Shown here in pieces: positions 16,042-24,477 of a stretch of DNA of 64,000 nt. The DNA is taken from positions 62,001-126,000 of the forward strand of contig NZ_FNUZ01000001.1 of assembly GCF_900108225.1 (NCBI RefSeq). The letters run 5' to 3'. This DNA comes from Thalassococcus halodurans (GTDB taxonomy: Bacteria; Pseudomonadota; Alphaproteobacteria; Rhodobacterales; Rhodobacteraceae). Position 1 is the first letter of the stretch. Each line of letters opens with the position of its first letter. A program made the position numbers and the translations under genes. The notes under the pieces were generated by a model. The model ran no database searches and had not been told where the DNA came from. It was given only the letters and a program-made list of their open reading frames with translations.

Positions 16042-16772
16042 CGCGGTTTTTGCTGGTTGTCCTGTTGCTTTCGGTACCCGCCCCCCTTCTGGCGCAAAGC
16101 GGCCTGCCCGCCCTGACCCTGAACGGCGAGGATGGCGAAACGACCTATTCCCTGTCGCTTCAGATCCTTGTGCTGATGACGGCGCTGACTGTCCTTCCGT
16201 CCATCGTGCTGGGCATGAGCGCCTTCACCCGCATCATCATTGTTTTGTCGATCCTGCGTCAGGCGCTGGGGACGCAACAGACCCCACCCAATCAGGTGCT
16301 GGTCGCCATCGCGCTGTTTCTCAGCTTCTTCGTTATGCAGCCGGTTCTGACCGATCTTTATGACAATGCGCTGACCCCCTATCTGGAAGAGGAACTGCCC
16401 GCCGATGTGGCCTTGGCAAACGGGCAGCAAATCCTGTCGTCGTTCATGCTGGAAAACACGCGCAAGAACGATCTGACCATGTTCGCCGACATGCGCGGCG
16501 ATGGCCCGTACGAGGATAACGCCGTTCCACTGGGCGTCCTGCTTCCGGCTTTCATCACGTCAGAACTGAAAACCGCGTTCCAGATCGGTTTCCTGATTTT
16601 CCTGCCCTTCCTTGTCATCGACATGGTCATCGCATCGATCCTGATGGCCTTGGGTATGATGATGTTGTCGCCAATCCTTGTGTCCCTGCCCTTCAAGCTT
16701 TTGCTGTTCGTTCTGGTGGACGGGTGGGCGTTAACGATGGGGTCCCTTGCCAGCAGCTTTGCAGGAGGTTGA
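16038..16772 (+). CDS. fliP: Flagellar biosynthetic protein FliP
   Basis: 244 residues. A signal peptide (1-20, LLVVLLLSVPAPLLA) precedes four membrane segments. Family motifs present are SIVLGMSAFTRIIIVLSILRQALGTQQTPPNQVLVAIALFLSFFVM, FMLENTRKNDLTMFAD, and LLPAFITSELKTAFQIGFLIFLPFLVIDMVIASILMALGMMMLSP. It forms the core ring of the type III export gate with FliQ and FliR. The first residues of fliQ follow after one base. Confidence 0.97.
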   Translation: MTRFLLVVLLLSVPAPLLAQSGLPALTLNGEDGETTYSLSLQILVLMTALTVLPSIVLGMSAFTRIIIVLSILRQALGTQQTPPNQVLVAIALFLSFFVMQPVLTDLYDNALTPYLEEELPADVALANGQQILSSFMLENTRKNDLTMFADMRGDGPYEDNAVPLGVLLPAFITSELKTAFQIGFLIFLPFLVIDMVIASILMALGMMMLSPILVSLPFKLLLFVLVDGWALTMGSLASSFAGG

Positions 16773-16773
16773 T

Positions 16774-17040
16774 ATGGATTTTGACGGCAATATCGAACAC
16801 CTGCGCATCGCCTACTGGAACATCCTGATGACTGCCGGTCCTGTTCTGGCTGTCGCTCTGGCCGTCGGTCTGTTGATCGGTATCCTGCAGGCCGCGACGT
16901 CGATCAACGACGCGACGCTCAGCTTTGTGCCAAAGCTGGCGATCGTGCTTTTGACGATGGGTCTAGTCGCAGGCTTCATGCTGACGACGATGTCGGATTA
17001 TTTCGCCTTCGTTTTCGAAACCATAGCAACGATCCGCTAA
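16774..17040 (+). CDS. fliQ: Flagellar biosynthetic protein FliQ
   Basis: 88 residues, normal size. Two membrane helices (about 15-38 and 50-72) contain the family pattern PVLAVALAVGLLIGILQAATSINDATLSFVPKLAIVLL. The ATG at 16774 is chosen because GGAGG lies eight bases upstream and the length then matches the family; the frame is open nine codons further up. It is an export-gate subunit packed around FliP/FliR. Confidence 0.95.
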   Translation: MDFDGNIEHLRIAYWNILMTAGPVLAVALAVGLLIGILQAATSINDATLSFVPKLAIVLLTMGLVAGFMLTTMSDYFAFVFETIATIR

Positions 17041-17041
17041 G

Positions 17042-17860
17042 ATGTTCCCCGAGATCACAGCAGGCACAGGCATTCCCGGCATCGAGCTGGCGGCATTGTC
17101 AGGTCTGTTGCTTCAGTTCATCTTTGCCACGCTGCGCATGGGCGCCTTCGTTGTATCCGCGCCGCTGTTCAGCGCACGGTTCATCCCCCTGCAAGTTAGG
17201 ATCATCTTCAGCGTGTTTCTGGGCATTGCCGTTATGGGGATCGTCCCCATGCCAGCGCCCGAACGGCTCAGTCAGCTGGACGCCATCACCATCGCCATAA
17301 CAGAACTTGTGATCGGCCTGTGCGCGGGTCTGGTTCTGCAAATCCTGTTTGCCGCGGCCACCATGGCCGGTGACTGGATTTCCAACACGGCCGGTCTGGG
17401 CTTTGCCGCACAGGTTGACCCCGCAACAGGAGGCCAGTCGCCCGTCATCAGCCAGATGTTCGGCCTGTTTTTGCTGATGATCTTCGTGACCGAAGACGGC
17501 CATCTTCTGGCGCTAGAGATGCTGTTGAAAAGCTATAGCGTCGCGCCTGTGGGCGGCGCGATTGATCCTCAGTCGTTACTGACTGCCGGGATAAACGCCG
17601 TCGGCACCATGTTCGTTTTCGCCGCCCAACTGATGTTGCCGATCGTATCGGTTCTTTTGGTGGTCAACGTTGTGATCGGCGTGATCACGCGATCCGCCCC
17701 GCAGATGAACCTGTTTTCTTTCGGCTTCCCGCTCACTGTGTCCGCCACGCTGTTGCTGCTCTTTGCAACGGCACCGTCATTGGGTGGCGCGCTATACGAA
17801 AAAATCGACGCTTCACTGGATCTTCTTGGCGTCATGGTCGGAGGGCTAGGCGGTGGCTGA
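17042..17860 (+). CDS. fliR: Flagellar biosynthetic protein FliR
   Basis: 272 residues with six or more hydrophobic segments. It shows the FliR pattern RMGAFVVSAPLFSARFIPLQVRIIFSVFLGIAV, ELVIGLCAGLVLQILFAAATMAGDWISNTAGLGFAAQVDP (with the QxDP segment) and APQMNLFSFGFPLTVSATLLLL near the C-terminus. It completes the FliPQR gate through which substrates cross the membrane. It starts one base after fliQ, and its end overlaps the flhB GTG by eight bases. Confidence 0.96.
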   Translation: MFPEITAGTGIPGIELAALSGLLLQFIFATLRMGAFVVSAPLFSARFIPLQVRIIFSVFLGIAVMGIVPMPAPERLSQLDAITIAITELVIGLCAGLVLQILFAAATMAGDWISNTAGLGFAAQVDPATGGQSPVISQMFGLFLLMIFVTEDGHLLALEMLLKSYSVAPVGGAIDPQSLLTAGINAVGTMFVFAAQLMLPIVSVLLVVNVVIGVITRSAPQMNLFSFGFPLTVSATLLLLFATAPSLGGALYEKIDASLDLLGVMVGGLGGG

Positions 17861-19007
17861 AGACGACTCTGAAGAAAAGACCGAAGAACCAACCCCGCGA
17901 AAAAGGGAAAAAGCCAAGGAAGACGGCCAGATCGTCACATCCAAGGAAATGTTCGTCTTTTCATCGATCGCCCTGATGACGATGATGATCGCAGGCGGAC
18001 AGAGTATGTTCCGAACGATTTCAGCAAGTTGGGCGCTGAACTTTAACCTATCAGCGCCCGACGGGTTCGAGATGCTGATGATGGAGCGTCTGCAAGCAGC
18101 CGTGTCCTGGATTATTCTTGCCGGCATCATCGTTGGCGTTCCGCTGATGATCATCACGATCCTGACGCAGGCTGGCGTCGGCGGGCTGAACTTTTCAACC
18201 AAAGCTTTGGGGTTCAAGGCGAACAAGCTTGACCCGCTGAAAGGCTTGAAGCGGATGGTATCGGCCAAGTCCTTGGTCGAACTGACGAAGGCCGTGCTGA
18301 AGGTCGTTTTATTGATCGGGGTCAGCTTTGTCGTGATCCTGCCCTATCTGCCAGCCTTGGACCGCCTGAACATGGCCTATGTCGGTGATGGCATGGCGGT
18401 CTTTGGAAAAGTACTGACCAGCGTTCTGATGGCCCTGACCGGCGTTCTGGGTCTGATCGGTGCGATCGATCTTGCGTGGAACCTGTACAGCAATAACAAA
18501 AAGCTGAAGATGTCCCGCAAAGAGCTCAAGGACGAGATGAAGGAATCCGAAGGCTCGCCCGAGGTCAAAGGCCAGATCCGGCGCAAACAGATGGAAGCAT
18601 CGCGCATGGCCGCCGAACGCGCGTCTGTGGCGAATGTCGATATGGCGACAGCCATCGTGACCAACCCGCAGCACTTTGCCGTGGCACTTCAGTACAAACC
18701 CGAACTACGCGATGCGCCGGTTATTCTGGCGATGGGCACCGATGTGATTGCCCAGCAAATCCGCGAACGCGGGAAGACAAAAAAGATCAAAACGGTTGAG
18801 TCCCCGCCCCTTGCCCGTGCCTTGTATTTCACTGGCGAAATCGGATCGGAAATCCCGCCCGACCTTTACGCCGCTGTGGCCATCCTTCTGGCGCATGTCT
18901 GGCGTCTGGAACACGGCTTGCATGAAGACACCCCAGAGATCGATCTACCGCCCGAGCTGCGTCTCGACAGCTTTGGCCGCCCCGAACAAAGGAGATATCG
19001 AACATGA
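17853..19007 (+). CDS. flhB: Flagellar export switch protein FlhB
   Basis: 384 residues, GTG start. Lys/Glu-rich N-terminus (EEKTEEPTPRKREKAKEDGQI), four membrane helices (about 35-58, 88-108, 148-168, 186-208), and a cytoplasmic domain with the linker KMSRKELKDEMKESEGSPEVKGQIRRKQ. The autocleavage site reads NPQH (271-274) instead of the more common NPTH; Asn-Pro and His are kept, so cleavage should still be possible. FlhB works with FliK to switch export specificity. A four-base overlap couples it to the following small gene. Confidence 0.96.
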   Translation: MAEDDSEEKTEEPTPRKREKAKEDGQIVTSKEMFVFSSIALMTMMIAGGQSMFRTISASWALNFNLSAPDGFEMLMMERLQAAVSWIILAGIIVGVPLMIITILTQAGVGGLNFSTKALGFKANKLDPLKGLKRMVSAKSLVELTKAVLKVVLLIGVSFVVILPYLPALDRLNMAYVGDGMAVFGKVLTSVLMALTGVLGLIGAIDLAWNLYSNNKKLKMSRKELKDEMKESEGSPEVKGQIRRKQMEASRMAAERASVANVDMATAIVTNPQHFAVALQYKPELRDAPVILAMGTDVIAQQIRERGKTKKIKTVESPPLARALYFTGEIGSEIPPDLYAAVAILLAHVWRLEHGLHEDTPEIDLPPELRLDSFGRPEQRRYRT

Positions 19008-19240
19008 GACGTTCGATCAGAACAGGCCGCAGCACGGGCGAAGTGATTTCGTCCTTCGCCTTTGCTCTTGTTGGACTCTGGCTGATGTCAGGTGCGGCCA
19101 GTACGTCTGACGTGCTCATCAGGCTGTTGTTGGGGATTTGCGCCCTGGCCTGTTTTGCCGGGGCGTTCCGGTTTCAGATCGCCAGATTGGTGGACAAAGT
19201 CAGAAGCCACTTACATGACGGGGAGAATGGAAACCCCTGA
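19004..19240 (+). CDS. Small two-helix membrane protein coupled to flhB
   Basis: 78 residues. A basic N-terminus (RRSIRTGRSTG) is followed by two hydrophobic helices (about 14-31 and 37-57) and a basic/polar tail, so both ends are probably cytoplasmic. The start overlaps the flhB stop as ATGA, so it belongs to the fliO-flhB transcript. Its last 30 bases overlap the end of the convergent gene on the other strand. I do not recognise it. An export-gate or basal-body accessory role is suggested by position only. Confidence 0.65.
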   Translation: MRRSIRTGRSTGEVISSFAFALVGLWLMSGAASTSDVLIRLLLGICALACFAGAFRFQIARLVDKVRSHLHDGENGNP

Positions 19241-19780
19241 CGCGATCCGGTAGGCCCACAAATCGATATCTTCATCGAAATGTTCGCGCAGATCGGGGAT
19301 CGCCTTAACCAGGATCGCAATCGCCTTGTCGCGCGTATCTTCTGGCAGTTCGTCTTTGTACCGAACAGGTACAACAGCACGGTCGTCAAAAGCGACAGCG
19401 GCCAGACCACTGCTGCCAAGGCTGACATTCCAGATCGTGCCCAGCGTGTCGAACTCAAGCTCATCTTCAACGCCGTTGCCGGACAGGCGAACCGCGTGGG
19501 TCTGCAAGAACGCTTTTAGCGCGGTGGGTTTCGAGGCCACGATATCGGCACCGACACGGTTCCAACCGTCTTCAATGGTGCGATCCAAGGCCGTCCACAT
19601 ATCTTCGCCCTCGGGGCGGAAGGCCAGACGCTCTTCTTCATCAACCATGACATCCGCGATCTCGTAGCGTTCGACACCCAAGGTCAGAATGGCAAAGGGC
19701 TTTGCATCGGTTGCAACGGATTGGATCATCGACGGCGTGAAACGTGGCGCTGTCGAGGGAACGTCTGTCATTCGTGTCAT
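19211..19780 (-). CDS. Unrecognised soluble protein in the flagellar cluster
   Basis: 189 residues from ATG 19780; an ATG 11 codons upstream is an alternative. There is no signal peptide or membrane span. The product is acidic with mixed alpha/beta character (FAILTLGVERYEIADVMVD, NVSLGSSGLAAVAFDDRAVVPVRY, DKAIAILVKAIPDLREHFDEDIDLWAYRIASG). No motif was recognised. It lies alone on the minus strand between two plus-strand flagellar transcripts and overlaps the tail of the 78-residue gene. A weak sigma-54-like site is upstream. It is probably a real gene since its frame is clean and codon use matches neighbours; function unknown. Confidence 0.7.
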   Translation of the reverse strand: MTRMTDVPSTAPRFTPSMIQSVATDAKPFAILTLGVERYEIADVMVDEEERLAFRPEGEDMWTALDRTIEDGWNRVGADIVASKPTALKAFLQTHAVRLSGNGVEDELEFDTLGTIWNVSLGSSGLAAVAFDDRAVVPVRYKDELPEDTRDKAIAILVKAIPDLREHFDEDIDLWAYRIASGVSILPVM

Positions 19781-19808
19781 TATGCTGGCCTGCTGATGGT
19801 TAGAAATG

Positions 19809-19824
19809 AGCATCTATCTACCCT
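19809..19824 (-). promoter_or_regulatory. Weak sigma-54-like site before the 19211-19780 gene
   Basis: On the minus strand GG (19823-19822) and GC (19811-19810) are spaced by ten bases, but the -24 half (AGGGTA) and -12 half (ATGC) each depart from consensus. It is listed because a strong sigma-54 promoter faces the other way only 62 bases further on. Confidence 0.3.
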
Positions 19825-19884
19825 ATGCAAACGGCGGAAAAGCCGAACGATTTAGGTGCAATCGGTTTTGATTGGAATCTTGTC

Positions 19885-19900
19885 TGGCACGAATGATGCA
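19885..19900 (+). promoter_or_regulatory. Sigma-54 promoter of the MotF-candidate gene
   Basis: TGGCACGAATGATGCA: GG at 19886-19887 and GC at 19898-19899 with ten-base spacing; the -24 half is a perfect TGGCACG. The transcript would start near 19910, about 39 bases before the ATG at 19949. It ties this gene and the one after it to the flagellar regulon. Confidence 0.87.
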
Positions 19901-19948
19901 TCCCCCTTTTCGCACTGGATTTTGTGCCGACGAAGGAGCCGCTCACAC

Positions 19949-20731
19949 ATGTCCCAGAACGACGAACTGCAGGAAAGCATCCGTCTTGCGGTCGAAGCCG
20001 CAGAGGCGGCGAATGACACAGCCGCTGAAATCACGCGCCTGAAGGCGGACACGCTTGTCGCGGCCGAGAAGATCAATTCCTTCGGCGGGAAAATGAAGCC
20101 CGTTCTGATCGGCACCCTGATTGGCGCTGTCAGCAGCATGGGGCTAGCCGGATTGATTTACTTCCGCACGATCAACGAAATGCGCACCACCGCCGCCACC
20201 CAGATCGAGGCATTAACCCTGTTCACACAGTCTGTTGAACGTCTTGACGGGCAACTGACATCTATCGGTGAACTGACCGCAGTTCTGGCCGATATGCAGG
20301 GACAGCAATCTACTGGTTTCGAAGATGTTCAAACCAGCGTCACCGGCGTTCACGAACTGATCCTGTCGATCCAGCAAGAGGCTGCAGCCGCAGCAGAACT
20401 GGCCGCTGCCGAAATGGAAGCTGAACAGGAAAATCCGATGCAATCGCAAATGGCTGCGACCATTCTGGATGCTGTCGAAAAAGGTCACGAAGAAACGCAG
20501 GCCGCAATCATCGCAGGCAACTCTGATCTGCAACTCGCTTTGACACGCATGCTGGCGGATGGTCTTGCCCCCACACCGCAAAAGAAAAACGCCCGCGACA
20601 CCACGACAACCGGCAACGGAAGACCGCAAACGTCGACCGCAAGCAGCACTGCATCGAAACCGAAACCCAAGCCGAAACCCAGACCGCGCCCCACCGCCAA
20701 AGCCCCTAGTAACCCGTTCAGCTATCCCTGA
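19949..20731 (+). CDS. Single-span coiled-coil membrane protein, candidate MotF
   Basis: 260 residues from ATG 19949 (GAAGGAG upstream; the frame is open 31 codons further but that would include the promoter). A helical Ala/Glu-rich cytoplasmic segment (1-48) is followed by one membrane span (about 51-70, VLIGTLIGAVSSMGLAGLIYF), a long helical/coiled-coil periplasmic part (75-200) and a Thr/Ser then Lys-Pro repeat tail (KPKPKPKPRPRPTAK). In R. sphaeroides, as I remember, MotF, a bitopic protein needed for flagellar rotation, is encoded next to rpoN2. Topology, sigma-54 control and proximity to rpoN fit that, but homology is not proven here. The Pro/Lys tail could touch peptidoglycan. Confidence 0.6.
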   Translation: MSQNDELQESIRLAVEAAEAANDTAAEITRLKADTLVAAEKINSFGGKMKPVLIGTLIGAVSSMGLAGLIYFRTINEMRTTAATQIEALTLFTQSVERLDGQLTSIGELTAVLADMQGQQSTGFEDVQTSVTGVHELILSIQQEAAAAAELAAAEMEAEQENPMQSQMAATILDAVEKGHEETQAAIIAGNSDLQLALTRMLADGLAPTPQKKNARDTTTTGNGRPQTSTASSTASKPKPKPKPRPRPTAKAPSNPFSYP

Positions 20732-20736
20732 TCGCG

Positions 20737-21432
20737 ATGGAAGACACCCAGGAAAACGCCGAATTCGGAACACTGGTTCTGGTTGCTGTCTGGCCCAAAG
20801 GGCGCGCCCTTGGTCTGCGCGAAGGCGACGCGCTGGAAAGTGTGAATGGCGTCCCGTTTGACGGTCAGGTTGCCACGCTGCTGCAGCGTATCGGCACCCA
20901 AGGGCGCACTGTTGCGCTGACGTTTCAACGTAAAGGCCGGCGCTTTGTCGTGCTTGCCGACAGTGCGGCACTGGGCAAATGGAAAGCGGGCCCAGAATTC
21001 AAGATCAGCGGCGAATACCAGCGCTTGTACCCCGAGGTCATGGACAACTGGGAAGTTTTCAGCGACGCCGAAGGCCGCTATGAATTCCAACGCCTTAGCC
21101 GCCCGATCTTTGCGCTTATCATGCCGCCTCTCTGGCTGGCTGCGATGCGGTTGTGGGGATCTTTGGGCGTCTGGTTCGCCTTGATGATCATCGCCATGCC
21201 CGCCGGCACCTTGGTCAGCATTTTGGTCGCGATCATGTTGTCGCTGTATTTCTGGCAGGCGGGCACCGGATTGTTCCGCATGGACCGTTTGGCCAATGGC
21301 AGTGTGCCCATCGCCATTCTTGCCGCGACCAGCGAAGAGTCGCTTCACGTCGCGATCAAGATCCTCGAACCCGAACTGGAATACAAATACGCCCCACGCC
21401 AAAGCGCGGGGCCAGTCGACAGGAAGGTCTGA
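20737..21432 (+). CDS. Membrane protein with N-terminal PDZ-like domain
   Basis: 231 residues, starting five bases after the preceding gene and ending six bases before the convergent rpoN stop. Residues 10-75 resemble a PDZ fold (AVWPKGRALGLREGDALESVNGVPFDG, with the usual strand after it). A linker follows, then two or three membrane helices (about 125-190) and a short C-terminal domain. There is no protease triad or signal peptide. It probably shares the sigma-54 transcript of the MotF candidate, so it may act in motor function or regulation. I do not recognise the family beyond the PDZ-like part. Confidence 0.65.
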   Translation: MEDTQENAEFGTLVLVAVWPKGRALGLREGDALESVNGVPFDGQVATLLQRIGTQGRTVALTFQRKGRRFVVLADSAALGKWKAGPEFKISGEYQRLYPEVMDNWEVFSDAEGRYEFQRLSRPIFALIMPPLWLAAMRLWGSLGVWFALMIIAMPAGTLVSILVAIMLSLYFWQAGTGLFRMDRLANGSVPIAILAATSEESLHVAIKILEPELEYKYAPRQSAGPVDRKV

Positions 21433-21438
21433 GGGAGT

Positions 21439-22779
21439 TCAGGCTTGCGCCAGTTTGGCAGCGCGTTTGCGCTGGAAGGATGACGCGATCTTCAACATAT
21501 CACGGTATTTCGCGACAGTTCGGCGGGCCAGATGGGTGCCTTCTTCGCTGATCACCTTGGCAATCGCATCGTCACTCAGCGGGTTCATCGGATCTTCGTC
21601 TTTGACCAGCTTTTGGATGCGGTGACGTACAGCCGCCGACGACGCGGCATTTTCTGTATCCGACGCCAAGGCCGTGCTGAAAAAGCTTTTCAGGCCAAAT
21701 GTGCCTTGGGGCGTGACGATCAGGATGCCCGTTGTGACACGGCTGACGGTACTTTCGTGAACGCCGATCGCGTCAGCTACATCTTTCAGTGTCATCGGAA
21801 CGATATGTGCGGGGCCATCGTTCAGGAATGCTGTCTGGCGACGCACGATTTCAGCACCGACCATCAGTGTGGTCTGGTTGCGATGTTCCACCGCGCGGCG
21901 CAGCCAGCGGGCAACCGACAAACGTTCACCGATATATGTGCTGGCAGTACGGTCATGCATGACCTGCTGCGCTTTGTCTTCGTCCACAACAACGGCGGGC
22001 AGCGTGGAACGGTTCAGGTCAACCTGCCAGCCTTCTGCGCCACGGCTGACAATCAGGTCGGGTTCGCGATGGGTGACATCGCCGTAAATGAAATCCGTGC
22101 CCGGCTTCGGGTTCAGGCTACGCAGTTCTTTCAGAACCGGTTTCAGTTCATCCATGGTGCAACCGCACACACGGCAGAGACCATTCAGATCGGCCGCGGC
22201 GAGCATCGGAAGATTATCAAGAAGAGACCGGAACAGCGGGGTCATCAGGCATTTCTCTTCGACCTGAATAGACAGACATTCGGAAAGCGTACGGGCAAAA
22301 AGGCCTGCGGGTTCAACGCGCTGGACCAGGTGCAACATCTCTTCGGCGTCTTCGATGGACAGGCCTGCGCGTTCTGCGATCAGCTCCATCTCTTCGCCCA
22401 GCCAACCGTTGGGTTCCAGCGCTTCAAGGAACACCTCGGCGACCATCCGGTCACGGGGATCGGTGAACATCAGATCGAACTGGGACGATACATGCCCGTA
22501 CAAAGACGGCAGGTTATCAGCCGCCCGAGAGCCGATGTAGTCAAAGTCATCAGATGCGGAGCCACCTTTGGATTGCGAGGGCAATGCCAGCGAACGACCG
22601 TAGTCCTGTTCGCCCTTCGATACACGCACATCAACAAAGGGATTTTCTTCTGCTTCGTTCTCGATAAACGCGCGCAGATCCAGATTTCCAAGCTGCAAAA
22701 GGCAGATCGCCTGCTGAAGCTGGGGTGTCATGACCAAAGACTGACTTTGGCGGATTTGCTGGGATACTTGGAAATTCAT
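21439..22779 (-). CDS. rpoN: RNA polymerase sigma-54 factor, flagellar RpoN2-like
   Basis: 446 residues. Region I (1-45) is Gln/Leu-rich (QQIRQSQSLVMTPQLQQAICLLQLGNLDLRAFIENEAEENPF). The core-binding domain covers about 110-300. The helix-turn-helix includes VADAIGVHESTVSRVTTG, and the RpoN box is ARRTVAKYRD (418-427; usual last residue Glu). It directs RNA polymerase to -24/-12 promoters. R. sphaeroides has several rpoN copies, of which RpoN2 serves only flagellar genes and lies inside the cluster. Position here suggests the same dedicated role, with a separate nitrogen-fixation or general RpoN possible elsewhere. The start is supported by GGAGG. Confidence 0.96.
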   Translation of the reverse strand: MNFQVSQQIRQSQSLVMTPQLQQAICLLQLGNLDLRAFIENEAEENPFVDVRVSKGEQDYGRSLALPSQSKGGSASDDFDYIGSRAADNLPSLYGHVSSQFDLMFTDPRDRMVAEVFLEALEPNGWLGEEMELIAERAGLSIEDAEEMLHLVQRVEPAGLFARTLSECLSIQVEEKCLMTPLFRSLLDNLPMLAAADLNGLCRVCGCTMDELKPVLKELRSLNPKPGTDFIYGDVTHREPDLIVSRGAEGWQVDLNRSTLPAVVVDEDKAQQVMHDRTASTYIGERLSVARWLRRAVEHRNQTTLMVGAEIVRRQTAFLNDGPAHIVPMTLKDVADAIGVHESTVSRVTTGILIVTPQGTFGLKSFFSTALASDTENAASSAAVRHRIQKLVKDEDPMNPLSDDAIAKVISEEGTHLARRTVAKYRDMLKIASSFQRKRAAKLAQA

Positions 22780-22825
22780 CGTACTGGCCTCCGTTGCCCC
22801 TACGAGAATTGCGCGGATATTTTAG

Positions 22826-22885
22826 TTTTTGACAGACTCGGGATTTGACACCCCTAACATGGAATCCGAGTCAAAAATCATGCCA
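22826..22885 (-). promoter_or_regulatory. Inverted repeat and degenerate -24/-12 site upstream of rpoN
   Basis: Two arms of an inverted repeat (22826-22845, TTTTTGAC-AG-ACTCGG-GATT; 22862-22877, the reverse complement without the AG) flank a 16-base spacer 50-100 bases before rpoN. On the minus strand TGGCATGATTTTTGAC (22885-22870) matches the sigma-54 -24 half exactly but has GA where GC is required at -12. It may be an autoregulatory site or a decayed promoter. Only the sequence symmetry is observed. Confidence 0.45.
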
Positions 22886-22910
22886 AGTTAAATAGCTGAT
22901 AAAAAAGGAA

Positions 22911-22940
22911 AAGCCCGGCGATTGCGCGCCGGGCCTTATT
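22911..22940 (-). terminator. Rho-independent terminator of flagellin gene
   Basis: GCCCGGCG-N6-CGCCGGGC (stem 22913-22920 / 22927-22934), followed on the minus strand by TTTTCCTTTTTT. It lies 20 bases after the flagellin stop and separates it from rpoN. The plus strand also has a T-rich run after the stem, but no plus gene precedes it. Confidence 0.88.
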
Positions 22941-22958
22941 TTTGGTGTCAAAAAACCG

Positions 22959-24428
22959 TCAGCCGCGGAGCAGAGACAGTACGTTCTGCTGCGAAGAGTT
23001 CGCCTGTGCAAGCATTGCGGTAGCTGCCTGCGAGAGAATCTTGCCGCGTGCCATGTTGGACGATTCTTTTGCGAAATCTGCGTCCATAACTCCGGAACGG
23101 GCCGCTTCGACGTTGACGGTGATGTTCGTCAGGTTCGAGATCGTGCTGTCGAGACGGTTGGAAACCGCACCCAAGTCAGCACGTGTCTGGTTGATCTTCT
23201 GCAGAGCAACGTCGATGACCTTGATCGCGTTGGACGCGCCATCGGCAGTTGTCAGATCAATGTCAGAGACCTTGGACAGTGAGGATGTGTTCGAGTCTGC
23301 ATCAAGGAAGTCTGTGTCTGCAGCCGCGTTCTGACCACCAACCGAGAAGGCTTTCATGGACGAGAATTCGACCTGACCAACCACTGTCGCGTCACCAGCA
23401 AGACCGTCACCAGTCAGTGTGGCCGGAACACCACCGTCTGCTGTGCCGTCTTTGTTCAGCGCCGTCATTGTCATGTTGGAGTCTGTCGACGCCTTATCTT
23501 CGTAGTTCGAGATGCTGATGTCATCGCCCAGTTTGGATGTCAGAACGATCTCGCCGTTGTTGTCGCCCATTTTGGCGGTCACACCGGTTGTACCAGCTTT
23601 GTTGTTGATCGCATCGCGCAGACCGCGCAGGTCAGTCGCGTCTGTGATCGCAACTTCGCCGATGCTGACACCATTCACATCCATCGAGATGTTACCTGTA
23701 CCAGTCAGACCGGACAGTTTCACGTTTGTTTCAGCGGATGCTTCCACACCTGTCGAAGCCGAAACGTTGTTTACCGCTGCAGCCAGCTCACGTGCCGACA
23801 TGTTTGCAACAGCAGACACGCTTTCCGAACCTGTGTGACCAGTGATCGAGATTGTTTCAGCCGCGATACCGTTGTCTGTGGCGGATGCGTTGATCTTTAC
23901 CTGTGTCGACAGGTTGTGCGCGCCGATTTCGGTCGAGTGAACCGAGTCAACGTTCACTTCGATCGACTGGCCTGTATCCGCACCGATCTGGAACTGCTTG
24001 GCGTTGAAGGAACCGTCAAGGATCTTCATACCGTTGAAGGTGGTGTCTGTCGCAACACGGTTGATTTCTGTGATCAGCTGCTGACCTTCCGATGCGATGT
24101 TACCGCGGTCAGACGCTGTGTTCGTGTCGTTCGAAGACTGAACAGCAAGTTCACGCAGACGCTGAAGCATGGAGGAGACCTCCACCTGCGCGCCTTCTGT
24201 GGTATCCAGCAGGTTCTTGCCGTCTGTCGCGTTACGAACCGCTTGGTTCAGACCTTTGATCTGCGAGGTCATCTTTTCCGCGATCGCCATACCGGCCGCG
24301 TCGTCCTTCGCTGCATTGATGCGCTTACCAGACGACAGACGCTGCATGGTCGTGTTCATGTCTTCGTTGACGCGCATCATATTGGCCTGCGCGTTGATGG
24401 CCCCAATATTTGTATTGATAGCAGTCAT
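22959..24428 (-). CDS. fliC: Flagellin FliC
   Basis: 489 residues from ATG 24428 (AGGAG upstream; the frame opens 18 codons earlier without a ribosome site). The conserved N-terminal D0/D1 domain (1-150: AINTNIGAINAQANM, LSSGKRINAAKDDAAGMAIAEKMTSQIKGLNQA) and C-terminal D1/D0 domain (about 395-489: VDVALQKINQTRADLGAVSNRLDSTISNLTNI, ending SQAATAMLAQANSSQQNVLSLLRG) pack in the filament. A 240-residue Thr/Asn/Asp-rich variable domain is surface-exposed; it contains no Cys or Trp that I could see. A single flagellin gene is present. The alphaproteobacterial flagellin regulators FlaF and FlbT and the chaperone FliS are absent nearby. Confidence 0.97.
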   Translation of the reverse strand: MTAINTNIGAINAQANMMRVNEDMNTTMQRLSSGKRINAAKDDAAGMAIAEKMTSQIKGLNQAVRNATDGKNLLDTTEGAQVEVSSMLQRLRELAVQSSNDTNTASDRGNIASEGQQLITEINRVATDTTFNGMKILDGSFNAKQFQIGADTGQSIEVNVDSVHSTEIGAHNLSTQVKINASATDNGIAAETISITGHTGSESVSAVANMSARELAAAVNNVSASTGVEASAETNVKLSGLTGTGNISMDVNGVSIGEVAITDATDLRGLRDAINNKAGTTGVTAKMGDNNGEIVLTSKLGDDISISNYEDKASTDSNMTMTALNKDGTADGGVPATLTGDGLAGDATVVGQVEFSSMKAFSVGGQNAAADTDFLDADSNTSSLSKVSDIDLTTADGASNAIKVIDVALQKINQTRADLGAVSNRLDSTISNLTNITVNVEAARSGVMDADFAKESSNMARGKILSQAATAMLAQANSSQQNVLSLLRG

Positions 24429-24477
24429 TGGTCTTGCTCCTGGGTTAATCCTGCTGCGCTGCCTAGCGCTTGGATCA

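Noticed and set aside
21532-22848. Plus-strand ORF of 438 codons over rpoN
   Set aside because: Antisense shadow of rpoN; no recognisable domain and rpoN is certain on the other strand.
22870-22885. Functional sigma-54 promoter for rpoN
   Set aside because: The -12 GC is GA, which normally abolishes activity; kept only as a possible binding site.
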